Shown piece after piece: positions 1 through 10,000 of a stretch of DNA of 25,554 bases. Source of the stretch: Nephromyces sp. MM_2019 (Eukaryota > Apicomplexa > Aconoidasida > Nephromycida). Location of the stretch: NCBI GenBank assembly GCA_015657535.1, contig JADHZB010001571.1, positions 1 through 25,554 on the forward strand. Direction: 5' to 3'. Position 1 is the stretch's first letter; every line of letters begins with the position of its first letter. Below the pieces are notes generated by a model that saw nothing but the letters and a program-made list of their open reading frames with translations, searched no databases and had not been told where the DNA came from. Both the position numbers and the translations under genes were made by a program.

Positions 1-2
1 CC

Positions 3-3000
3 GACGAAGTCATGGAGAAATGCATGCATGAAGTAGGTTTTTCACTGGTTGTTACCGATAAGAAGGGCTCGCTGAAGCGCCCTTCCCCCTCTGTGTGGTT
101 GCCTGATCTTCCCTTGAAGGCAGCACGCCCCACGAAGTTCAACAAACTATCCCCTAAGCCTCCTGAGCAGCCTACAACCAAAGTACCCAAAGCTTCCCCA
201 AAGAAGGGGGGGCACCCAAAGAGCGTAGTGGCAGGCAATAGTTCATCAACTTCACTCTCCGGTGGTGGCAGCAAGGCTCCACACAATACACCCTGGAAAG
301 AGCGAAAGTCATCTATCCATTCAACCGCTCCGAAGACGCTGGAGGAAGAGAGAGCTTCTGCAGGAGATGAGATTGTGTCCTTTTCATCAGCTGCTGATGC
401 TGGTGTGCGTGAGGCAGCTTCCGGCAAACTCCAAGCTCCACGCAATGCTCTGCTTAGTCCGACACTTTGCGAGTCCCAGAGGTATACTGGGGGAGCTAAT
501 AGTGGTGGTATCTCGAAGGCTCTCTTGAAGAAGGCTCCTCCTATTGGTATGAAGAGCCCCCCCACCGTCTCTCCTCTTCCTACTCGCGATGGTGGAGGTG
601 GTATGGATAGAAAGGGCTCAGGGGGGTCTATTCGTCGGGGGGGTAATGGAGGAAGTCTACTACATCAGACGAAGCTGAAGACGATGACTCAAAAGCTAGT
701 TCAAGGGGGGGTATCATCAAAGGCCAATGATGTCACCAAGAAAGAAGTGGCTCCCCACTTCGCACACGAGGAACTCACCGTCTCCAGCATATCCTCGTTT
801 CTCTTGCGAACTTCTGGAAAGGATGAGAAGAGTGAAATCGCAGAGAGTATGAAGAGCGAAGGTGTAGCAGAGGCTTCTATGCTTCATCCAGCCGATTACA
901 AGGGTTTGGAGGGAAGGAAGCGCTCTGAAGGGGGTGATTTGAAGGAAGAAGGGCGGGTTAATACAAAGTTTGGGGGGAAGCTGGGAGGGGTTAAACGGGA
1001 GTCTATGCAGGTGGAAAGGCGACTAGGGGGGATTGGGGGGAAGAAACTGGGGGGGGTGAAAAATCCGTCTGTGCAAGGGGAAGGGCAGCCGAGGGGGAAG
1101 CTTGGGGGGGTTAAACGGCAATCTGTGCAGGGGGAAGGCCAGCGGGAGGGTGTTAAACGGCAATCTGTGCAGCGTGAAGAGCAGCCTGCGCAGCTTGAAG
1201 ACAGGATGACAGGTGTATCTCACAGATCTTCTGCTGTAGATTCTCATGGAGCGAATCTGCAAGCAAAGAAGATGAAAGATTATGGGGCACCAGAGAGCTC
1301 CCAGGGCTACTGCTCAGACTCTGAGGAGATATCTTCAACTCCCGGCGTGTTCCCTGATTCTGAAGAGTATGAAGATGAAGAAGCAGCCGAAGATGAAGCT
1401 ACTGAAGAAGAGGGAGATGCAGCCGGAGAGGAACCTGGCGATGAAGAAGCAGCCGAAGATAAAAGAGATGTTGGGGATCGAGCACAACCTCCAGCCTTTG
1501 GCGATAAATCTGCGTGTCAATCCAAGAGCGAACACACAACATCTCGAAGGAGCTTGCCTATTCAAGCTCCTGTAAAGCCTTCTTCAACATCAAACTCTCA
1601 AGCTGCTTCAGATGAAGATTCTGACGTAGAAATCGTCTCTATCTCGCCGCCTAAAGCATTCTTTGAACGTGGTGCTCCACAGCAGGATGGTGTGTGTGAA
1701 AAAAATCAAGAAGTTGCATCTTCTCTCGCTAATGAAGGGAAAATGATGCTCTCTGCTCCTCGTGCTGATTCTGGTGAAGGAGTACTGCCTTCTCGGCTGT
1801 CTTCTACCCCTTCTACGACTGAAGATTCCACCAAAAAACTAGCCTTCAGCTCTGTTCCTAGCCCTAAGAATCCCGCACACACAAGCAATGCCTCAGTTAG
1901 GAATTCGATTGCCTCAGCCCCTAAAGCCGGTAAGGAGGCATCTCTTGATCATTTAACTTCAAGGAATGGGACTGTTGTTGAGGGTGTGTGTAATAAGGAC
2001 CTCGTGAAAGGGTCTTTAGGAAGCAATCAGCTACCTCTACAGTGCAACTCTGAAGTGCAAGCTAAGCTTGTGTGCGAGGGAGGTGATTTACGTGATCGTG
2101 AGTTGCAGGGAGGCAAATCTAGCGCAAGTGTGCGCGAGGAAGGCCACCCTAATTCCTGTGTGTGCGAGGAGGGCGACCCTAATGAGAGCTTTACTATGGC
2201 ATCCCTCTATAAGGAATCCCTCAGCTTCCGTTCTAGTCCTCTTCATCAGAGAGATTTATGCTATTCTGACACACCAGCCATTGAGCGAGATTCTCATCTT
2301 TTTCTCAGCGAGAAATCCCCAAAATTGCACACAAAGCAGATGAATTCCGACTTTTTAACCTCTAAATCTGGTGCTCTTACTTGTGAAGTTTCAATGGAAG
2401 AAGCTTTTCCCTCCGCCTCTTTTGTGTGTGCTGCATCATCACCCACCAAGCTTTCCCTTTCCCCGACTGATGAGCCTTGTGTGCAATCTACGAAACGTAA
2501 AAGGCCCATAAGCTGCTCATCTTCAAACAGTAGAGAATCAGAGGATGGTTTTTTTGACGATTTTCCTGCTTCTTCAAGTTTGAACAAGGAAGCTGTGTGC
2601 GAATATATCTCTCGTGGGGGGTTTGGCACTAGTGAAAGCGATGCTGCTAAACGAGTTACCAAACTCGCTCATCTCGTCTCACCATTAAAATCTACCGTTA
2701 TAGAGGAGCCTAATGAGAATGAAAGCTTTTTTGCCAGCAATTGCTGCGGTTCTGGAACTGCGTTTAGTGCTCCTTTCAAGTCTTCCGCTTTAGCTTTAGA
2801 AACTTCTTCCTCTTTGCTCTTTTGCTCTACTTCTGGGGAGTTTTCTGCCTCCTCTTCACAGTTTTCTGCTTCTTGTGCTCCACTTAACTCCTCTTCTTCC
2901 TACAAAGAAAACGCCCACCTCCAAGGAAGCTCCGCTCCCACTCGCTCTCTCCCTCATGATCTCAGCTCTGCAATCACAAAGCAGCTGAAGAAGTCGTCTA

Positions 3001-3632
3001 GCGAGATAGCCAACGAGAGTCTTTCACGCTTAGCGACTGAAAAATCGATACATTCGCGAGCTCTTCCGCACCAACTGGAAATGGAGAGAAGCACACACGC
3101 ACAGCCAACAAAACGAGCACTACTAGAGCTCCATGAAGAGGCAGCTGGAGATCATGCTACCGTGGCGAACAAAGTCTCAAAGACAAAGAGATGCAAGAAG
3201 AGTGGGAAGTTTTTTGAAGAAAAAGAAGCCTTCTTCAGTAGTAGCAGTGTGCTTCCAAGCACACACACACATCTTTCTCCGGTGTACGTACAGGATGATG
3301 GTAATGAAGGAAGCCATGATGCGAAAAATGGCTGCTATTCGAAGGAGGTGGGTAGTAGCGTCGTCAGTAGAGATTGCAATGAAGCCCTCCCTCATCTGCT
3401 AGGCTCAGTCTTCATGAAGAAGTCGTTGTCTGGGGGGTTGGCTAGGAAGGGTTTCATGTATGATGAAGTTTTCCATTCTTCTGGGGGGAGATTGGGTGAA
3501 GAGTTGTGCGATCCGTATGTTGAAGATATAGAAGATGAGGGTGCTTTTGATGGTGGAATGGAGGGGCACACCCCTGCTGATAATGTGAAAGCAGGTGATG
3601 AGCTTCCAGAAGAGCTGGGGGGGGAATCTTAG
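3..3632 (+). CDS. Long disordered, probably nuclear protein; 3' part of gene, 5' end outside window
   Basis: One uninterrupted frame runs from the window edge to a TAG at 3630-3632. The codons before the first ATG (position 12) are also open, so this is probably the last large exon of a longer gene. From that ATG it encodes 1206 residues. I recognise no folded domain. Visible features are Ser/Lys/Pro-rich disorder throughout, a tandem repeat with core KLGGVKR at residues about 323-390, and an acidic Glu/Asp/Ala block at about 450-490. An acidic-flanked hydrophobic stretch DSDVEIVSI at residues 536-544 resembles a SUMO-interacting motif. Basic patches KRKR (about residue 830) and KTKRCKK (about 1057) look like nuclear-localisation signals, and there is a KEN tripeptide near residue 967. 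The C-terminus is acidic. The coding strand has many runs of six to eight G. A nuclear scaffold or chromatin role is inference only. The reading frame itself is secure. Confidence 0.75.
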   Translation, partial: DEVMEKCMHEVGFSLVVTDKKGSLKRPSPSVWLPDLPLKAARPTKFNKLSPKPPEQPTTKVPKASPKKGGHPKSVVAGNSSSTSLSGGGSKAPHNTPWKERKSSIHSTAPKTLEEERASAGDEIVSFSSAADAGVREAASGKLQAPRNALLSPTLCESQRYTGGANSGGISKALLKKAPPIGMKSPPTVSPLPTRDGGGGMDRKGSGGSIRRGGNGGSLLHQTKLKTMTQKLVQGGVSSKANDVTKKEVAPHFAHEELTVSSISSFLLRTSGKDEKSEIAESMKSEGVAEASMLHPADYKGLEGRKRSEGGDLKEEGRVNTKFGGKLGGVKRESMQVERRLGGIGGKKLGGVKNPSVQGEGQPRGKLGGVKRQSVQGEGQREGVKRQSVQREEQPAQLEDRMTGVSHRSSAVDSHGANLQAKKMKDYGAPESSQGYCSDSEEISSTPGVFPDSEEYEDEEAAEDEATEEEGDAAGEEPGDEEAAEDKRDVGDRAQPPAFGDKSACQSKSEHTTSRRSLPIQAPVKPSSTSNSQAASDEDSDVEIVSISPPKAFFERGAPQQDGVCEKNQEVASSLANEGKMMLSAPRADSGEGVLPSRLSSTPSTTEDSTKKLAFSSVPSPKNPAHTSNASVRNSIASAPKAGKEASLDHLTSRNGTVVEGVCNKDLVKGSLGSNQLPLQCNSEVQAKLVCEGGDLRDRELQGGKSSASVREEGHPNSCVCEEGDPNESFTMASLYKESLSFRSSPLHQRDLCYSDTPAIERDSHLFLSEKSPKLHTKQMNSDFLTSKSGALTCEVSMEEAFPSASFVCAASSPTKLSLSPTDEPCVQSTKRKRPISCSSSNSRESEDGFFDDFPASSSLNKEAVCEYISRGGFGTSESDAAKRVTKLAHLVSPLKSTVIEEPNENESFFASNCCGSGTAFSAPFKSSALALETSSSLLFCSTSGEFSASSSQFSASCAPLNSSSSYKENAHLQGSSAPTRSLPHDLSSAITKQLKKSSSEIANESLSRLATEKSIHSRALPHQLEMERSTHAQPTKRALLELHEEAAGDHATVANKVSKTKRCKKSGKFFEEKEAFFSSSSVLPSTHTHLSPVYVQDDGNEGSHDAKNGCYSKEVGSSVVSRDCNEALPHLLGSVFMKKSLSGGLARKGFMYDEVFHSSGGRLGEELCDPYVEDIEDEGAFDGGMEGHTPADNVKAGDELPEELGGES
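978..1190 (+). repeat. In-frame tandem repeat in the disordered protein (KLGGVKRxSVQ units)
   Basis: Four imperfect units encode variants of KLGGVKRESMQ, KLGGVKNPSVQ, KLGGVKRQSVQ and REGVKRQSVQ, separated by Gly/Glu/Gln-rich linkers. The DNA repeats the string GGGTTAAACGG after G-runs of variable length. Three of the four units present a K-R-x-S site, which is the kind of site basophilic kinases use. The repeat is coding and stays in phase, so it expanded under frame constraint. Its function is unknown. Confidence 0.8.
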
Positions 3633-3780
3633 GTTGAGGGGGGTTAGTGGGAGTTGGGGGTGATGTGACGTTGAGAGAGGTGGGTAGGTGGGTGGATTGG
3701 GGGGGGAAGTGTTGTGAGGCGAAGAGAGGATGCTTGGAAGGCGTGTATATGGTTCGGTTTGGGGCAGGGGGGTTTTAAGA
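3633..3780 (+). repeat. G-run cluster downstream of the first gene
   Basis: More than ten runs of three to eight G occur within 150 bases on the + strand, continuing the G-runs at the 3' end of the coding region. The spacing would allow intramolecular G-quadruplexes in DNA or in the 3' UTR. Whether they form is not testable from sequence reading alone. Confidence 0.55.
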
Positions 3781-4251
3781 TGAAGCGAGGATGCTAGGAG
3801 GGCGGGTGTGTGTGGATAATTGGGAAAGGGTGTTCTCAAATGAAGGGGTTTTTTGTTGGAAAAGTCGTCTCTGTTGTTTTTCAGTGCATTTTGGGGTATT
3901 AAGAGGTGAAGAACTTGATAAGAGCAGTGAATACACACTGGCAGAGTGAGATGAGCTTTTTTGAGTGTCTCTACGCACACTTTGAAAGGAGATAAAGCCA
4001 CGAATTTTAGGAGGGTGTACGTACACTCTCTTTCAAATTCACAGCCATGAAGATTATGTGTCTGTGTGTGGTGTATGGGAGCGTGTAGTACATACACTGC
4101 CAGACTGAGCTGAATTGACATATGTTGAGTGTAAGTGCATCCCAATTTAAGGGTGAGAATGAAGAGATAAAGTAGTGTGTGTGTGTGTGTGTGTTCACAC
4201 CTGTGCGTGCTAGGGCTCGCAGTCTCCCAGAAAGCGTCTATGTGAAGATAC

Positions 4252-4362
4252 GATACTTTCCCTCAGTAAGGGGTATCTGAAGCATATGCGCAACGATTTT
4301 TGCTTAACTCGCCACTGGGGGATATCTCTAGAGGCGCTAGCTGCTGATAACTGCAAAGCTAG
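4252..4362 (+). ncRNA. Possible structured RNA (unassigned)
   Basis: This patch is non-repetitive inside TG-rich DNA. GATAC-TTT-CCCT at 4252-4263 pairs with AGGG-GTATC at 4269-4277, giving a nine-pair stem with a three-base bulge and a five-base loop. An Sm-like string GATTTTTG sits at 4295-4302. A second hairpin pairs CTAGCT (4337-4342) with AGCTAG (4357-4362). The order stem, U-rich site, stem is that of Sm-class small RNAs. However, I could not match U1, U2, U4, U5, U6, U11, U12 or U3, and promoter signals are not evident. Confidence 0.2.
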
Positions 4363-5187
4363 GCTCGGTGCTGTACCTCTATATAGGTATTACCGTAAAT
4401 CTTGAAGCCTGTGATTGTGTATGCGCGTGCGTGTGTGTGTGTACATGTTGGATTTTTGTGTATTCGTCCAGCTTTGTTTTCGGTGCATGTGTGTGTGTGG
4501 GTGACTCTAGGTTGGCTGTCTATGAACGTGTCTGTGGGTACGTCATTATGTGTGTTTGACTCCACGCTGGCTGTCGTGGTGAATCTGTGTGTATGCCTGT
4601 TTGACTCGAGGCTAGTTTTCCCTGTATGTGCATGTGTGTGCTGCACCCAGCATACCGTATAAGTGAGTAGCTGCTTACGTTTGCATCCACTGCCTTCCCA
4701 CTGCCTCAAAACTGCTTTTCTGAGTTTCCCGGAGTTGAGTGTGATGTGTGTGGCGCTTCGCCATCACAAGCATCTGCAAAGGAGCTAGACACTGTACGTA
4801 CAGCCATCACTAGGGCTTCTTGCTAAGCCTCTAATTCTGCTGTGATGTTCTTCGCCAACTCAATAGCTGCATTGTGTGTTCATATCAAACACCCCCAAAT
4901 CCCCGTACACATGCACACATAGATGCACAAGTGAGCCCAAACCTCCGTACTCATACAAACACTGATGCACACATAAGCCCCCAATCCCTACTATACCCGA
5001 TACATGTACCTAGTAATAATACTCCTGCGCTTACACGGCGATACACTAATAGTGTGTGCGAAAATGCTAGCTGCCAGATCTTTGCTACACAATGCTTCAT
5101 CTACGCCAAGGCTACACATCCCTAATCCTTTCAACACATTGGCCTGCATGAATACTATAAACTTAATGGCTATGGCAAGAAGAGTTA

Positions 5188-5365
5188 AGTGTGTCTGCAG
5201 TGCAAAGCCTGAAGGAGTGTGTGTACTCAGTGCGGAGCTTGAGGAAGGAGTGTATGTACACTGAAAAGTTTGAATGCGGAGTGGACGTACACCGCAGGAT
5301 CTTAAGAGGAGGTGCGTGTGCAGTGCAAAGCCTAAAGAGGGAGTGTGGGCGCACCGCCCTAAACC
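5188..5365 (+). repeat. Imperfect ~32-bp tandem array built on the palindrome
   Basis: About six degenerate units each start with a form of GGAGTGTRYGTACACTG followed by a purine-rich tail such as CAAAGCCTGAA. The third unit holds the exact palindrome TGTATGTACA (5251-5260), and the fourth holds GGACGTACACC. The unit core is the same palindrome dispersed across the window, so the array shows that element expanded locally. No coding potential is apparent. Confidence 0.55.
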
Positions 5366-5402
5366 TACTCGAATCCTGTATCAACCTAATTAGAGTAAAA
5401 TA

Positions 5403-5539
5403 CTATCAAACTGCAAGATTTGATAGGCGGTCGTAGGGTGGGGCTAGTGCATGCAATTCTGTGCGGTTTCGCACACAACGATTTTTGGTCTGGTGTGCGT
5501 AAAAAATTGGTGCGAAAGCATTGGCAAACCTCACGCACA
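5403..5539 (+). ncRNA. Possible structured RNA with three hairpins (unassigned)
   Basis: CTATCAAA (5403-5410) pairs perfectly with TTTGATAG (5419-5426). TGTGCG (5460-5465) pairs with CGCACA (5470-5475) around a GTTT loop. GATTTTTGG (5480-5488), an Sm-like string, follows. Then TGTGCGT (5494-5500) pairs with ACGCACA (5533-5539), enclosing a TGC-GAAA-GCA tetraloop stem at 5511-5520. This hairpin, single-stranded U-rich site, hairpin layout resembles a small nuclear RNA or an H/ACA-like RNA. I cannot assign a family, and GTGCG/CGCAC pairing is favoured in this TG/CA background. Confidence 0.25.
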
Positions 5540-6097
5540 GCTGCATGCGAAGACGGAATGTTCACCTACCAATATCAGGTACACACAAGAGAGTGCATAT
5601 TCGTACACACACAAAAGATAGTAAATATTCCCACACGGTACATAACGTATAAAGTGTTATCACATATATAGAGCATACCGAGTATCTTCACACACACAGA
5701 ACCCACCAGTATTCCCAAACACAAGATGGCAACTACCCCCACAAAACAGATATACACACACAGAACATATCGCGCATAGATACACTCGACATAACGAGCA
5801 TTCACACACAACCGCCAACAAACACTCCCATAAGATCACAAACATGCTAACCCCTGTAACGGCACATATGCAAGCACATACACACAACGAACCGTGTGCT
5901 GCATATAGATAGCATCAAAGCCTCAACTACCAGTACTCCAAACTTTCACTACAAACTAACACACATCATCTAAAGTTGATAGTCTGCTTCAGTAGCATGA
6001 GCACGCCTCAAAAGGTCCAAAGGCAGCGTCGATAGGTGCATGCATTGGCTCAATAGCAGTGTATGTACAGCGGATATCAAGCGTAGTATCAAACAAA

Positions 6098-6298
6098 AAG
6101 TAACTCCAGTCAAAGAGCTTTCAACAACACAGGTTAATTTCAGTTAAAGAGATTTTACACTCACACACAAATCATTTTCAGCCACATAAAATCACACACA
6201 GGTCAGTTTCAGTCCAAGATCGCCCACACACCGGTATTTTCCAGTCAGAAAGCGTACACACACACGCAGGTCATTTCCAGTCAAGCCGTTTTCACAAA
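6098..6298 (+). repeat. Degenerate ~33-bp tandem repeat, about six copies
   Basis: Successive units carry versions of GGTCATTTCCAGTCAAAG followed by a short variable stretch and ACACACAC. They are diverged from one another (for example TTTCAGTTAAAG, TTTTCAGCCAC and TTTCAGTCCAAG). It is non-coding and lies in the 3' flank of the minus-strand gene. Confidence 0.5.
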
Positions 6299-7015
6299 GC
6301 TAGAACAAACGCAGTGTATACAATCAAGTACACCCAAATAGATCATCTTCATCGCTCACCATGCCCTAATGTACGTACAGTGGAAAAATTCGCACACAAT
6401 AAGAGTATGTGTACGTACACTCCACCACACAAGTATTTGCCGAACAACAAAGATTCAAGCCTTTTCCCTTGTGAAAAAGGTGTTAGTCGCTTCAAAGCAT
6501 CGTTTCAAGTAAGCTTAACCTCTTCAACACACCCACAGCTCCTCAATTTAGATAGCACACACATATTCTCATTTAGTCAAAACCTTAAAAACCAAAGAAA
6601 AAAAAGCACACACACACAATGATAAACAATGCTCAAAACAGTATTTCAGACAACATCCTGCCCCATCAGACAATAGATAATCAATGCTATACACACACAT
6701 CTGCATTTGCAATCTGCACTACGCAGTAGCATACAAAAGGTTAGAGATGCGCATTAACATGGAGGCAAAGAGTGAAGCACACAGGGGTGCAGGTGGAGTT
6801 ACAGGTGTAGAAGCAGGTGGAGGTGAAAGTGCAGATGTAGGTTCAAAAGCACACACCAAAACACACAAACACACAAACACTCACACAAAAACACACCCAC
6901 CTACACAAACACCGACATAGCAATGCACACACACAAACATCAAAACACCAGCAGACATACACACCAATACACAAAAACACACATCAGCAGGCACACTCAC
7001 ACACTCGCACGCTCA

Positions 7016-10000
7016 CTAATGCATGTACAAGCCCCTCGGATCACCTCCTTGAGCAACATACTCCATCTCCTGCTTGGTAGCTGGGAAGAGCTCAATGTAT
7101 CTATTCTCAATGAATTGCTTGTTTTTGCTCTTATAAGCCTTCCAAGCTTCGTCAGCATCATAGAACTGAACGTAAGCCTCTCCAGTGGGTTTCCCATTGA
7201 TTGGAGCAGTCGTCGGCATGATGAGAGTCATGTGGTATCCCGAGAAGAAGTTCTAAAAGATACACACATAATATACAAGAGTGTGAGAAGGAAGGGGGAT
7301 GTACGTACACTGCCGGTAAAAAGAGGGAAAACTTGTGTGTTTCTGGGGGGCGAAAAGCGGGTTTTCTGATGATGAAACAGAGTTTTCAAGAGGCTGGGGA
7401 GGGGGTGGGTTCAAGAAGCCACACATAAAGAAGAAAACTAGAAGAGGAAGTGTAACACACAGAATCATGGAGAAAAACCGCACACATAGGCGAGTGGAAA
7501 GGGGTGGTAGATGATGGGAGAAGCTGCACACACACGGGATGATTGAATGATATCGTAGCAGAGGCTGGGAGGAGCTGTACTCACATGGGATGATTGCAAC
7601 AGTGGTACACGCTAAGAGAAGCAAAACACACACACATTGATTGACTATAACACTGCCAGGTGAAGGACTACACAAACACACGCACAAAATGTGAAGACTA
7701 GGACAGTTAACTTACTGCAATGTGAGTCTCATTCGCATGGAAGGGAAGGCCTCTTAGCCTCACAATGGAGAAACCAAAGTTGGCATCGCCTGGTGTGCGA
7801 GACATCGCCTGCTGCATAACAGTATAAAACACAAGTATAATACACTTTTCCGACGAGAAACTAGTGTGCGAAAAAGTGTATGTGTGTGTATATACACCAC
7901 TACAGAGTGTTAAACAGGGAAATCTCACAACCTTCAAACTGTAGCACGAGTTGGCACATGTCCTGATAAAATTTCAACACACAGGCATATATGCAGATGT
8001 TGAAGAAACACACACCCATTGAGTCAAGCACACACACAAACACCAACACCCACACACACACACACGCATCTGAAGACACCCACACGCACACACAACTAAC
8101 ATTTCGTGACTGATAAGGAGACGAATGGCCTTGTCTAATCATACGAGCTTGCTGTATATCTCCTCTTGTAGATGGGAAAACTTCAATATACCTTCTACCC
8201 ATGCTCTTCTCATGGAGAGCTGCTCTAGCAGAATCAGCCTTCCCGGGAGAATCCATGATAACCCACGCTTCACCACTCATTCGGTTATCACTAGCATAAC
8301 CAAGAACAACATCTTCTGGGGAAATGTTGAAGTTTCCCTCTGAAGAGAAAAGAAGAAGTGAGTGTACGTACACCTCAAACACGAAAAGAGAGTAGTTTGG
8401 GGTAAATTTGAGGTTTTTTTTGGAGGAGAGATGAAATGAGTGTACGTACATCTCAAGAAGATGTGAAAGCGTATTCAAATCTCTCATCACCGACTAACAC
8501 GCAAAATAGGCCTTAATCCAGGAAATCGAACAAGAGTAGAACAATTAGGGATAGCTTGCCTTCGACACGCACACAAACAAAAAATAACTTGGACGACAGC
8601 TCAACAGGTGAGCTAATACACTCAAAAGCTCAGACCAATGCAGTGGGAATTCATGCATACCTGTAATGTGTGTGTGTGTGTGTGTATAGATGTTTAAAGA
8701 GGTTGGAGCGCCAAAAATATTTGAAAACATAGCGGGAATGAAAAGTTGAGGTACACACGCAGTCTATCTAAGATACACATAGCTACTATCGGCGACACAT
8801 ACACATGGTATCGGAGACACACATACATGCACACACATGCTACCTGATACACACACATACATAGTATAAGACAAAAACATGCCTTCAGATATACACCGGC
8901 ATGCAAATGAACACATATCATCTGATACACACATACAGAGCCAACAGGCAAGACATACATTATCGCACACAAACACCAACTGTAGGAATGCAGTCTAACA
9001 CACGCTATTCAGCTTCAATCTTCCTCAAGCTGCCATACCTTTGAAAAACTTGACAATCTCATACTCGTTACATGACCATGGAAGACCACGGAGCCTCAAG
9101 ACACCCTAAGATCACAACCACACACACGCGTTTTACACCTCGAGGAGCACATACACACACACTAATAGAGCATAAAGCTAAAAAGTAAAAGATGTCAAGC
9201 ATGGGTGTACATACACACACATTTAATATCCAGGTGTACATGCACACCATCCAGGTGTAAATAGATACACATACTATCCAGACGCACATACATTCACCCA
9301 CATACCCAAACATACACATACACGCAACGCATAACTCCACCCACGCACACACACTAACCTCTCCCATCCCTCCGGTACTATCCAAACCTTTGTGCTTAGG
9401 TACATTCCGCTTAAACTCAACCTCAGAAGCCTTGAAGACTTCCACCCAACGACGGCCAATCAGCTTGCCGTGAAGGTCTTTGATTGCTGCATCCCTCAAG
9501 GGTGTGCTAGGCATCACAACATACGCCTCACCCGTTACTCTACCCTGCACACATACACAAAGATTGAGATCGGTGCAAACACACACATGCAGTACCAAAA
9601 CATTACACATCTAGAGACTTACTCATCCATTACACACACACAAGCAAAAAGATCCACAAGTATAGAAGCATATACTTCAATACTACACACATCAACCAAT
9701 CCACCACTACACACACCAACCTACTAACCCACCACCACCACCACCACCACCACCACCACATTAAAGAATACCAACACCCCCCCCTCCACTCACACACCCA
9801 CAAACTAACACCCCTCCCAACACATACACACAGCTAAAACAACCAAACAAACACACTCAGCACCTTCACCAATACACACACATCAGAGCAATCCCTTCAA
9901 ACTATCCCCCACACCCCTCAATGTACGTACATCGTAACCAATCACAATATGGATGTCGTCCTGGGAAACTGTGCAAATACTCGATAGAAAGTCAACAATC

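Larger units (their letters stand above)
3633..7015. other. Spacer between two convergent genes; no protein gene recognised
   Basis: The stretch starts with G-runs (3633-3780). It then carries TG-rich DNA on the + strand to about 4760 and CA-rich DNA from about 4870 to 7015. It holds copies of the TGTA-NN-TACA palindrome at 4016, 4793, 5251, 6060, 6370 and 6410. There are two tandem arrays (5188-5365 and 6098-6298) and two hairpin-rich patches described separately. Open frames here have repeat-driven compositions (Cys-Val or His-Thr) and no conserved content. The polarity change near 4.8 kb is the likely boundary between the two 3' flanks. Confidence 0.6.

Noticed and set aside
3405..4145. 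246-codon open frame on the minus strand
   Set aside because: It is antisense to the end of the first gene and its G-rich flank. Composition is Pro/His/Thr-rich from C-runs, with no homology or splice logic.
4200..4380. tRNA or known spliceosomal snRNA
   Set aside because: An A-box-like string exists on the minus strand but no B box. Compared by eye with U1, U2, U4, U5, U6, U11, U12 and U3 without a convincing match.
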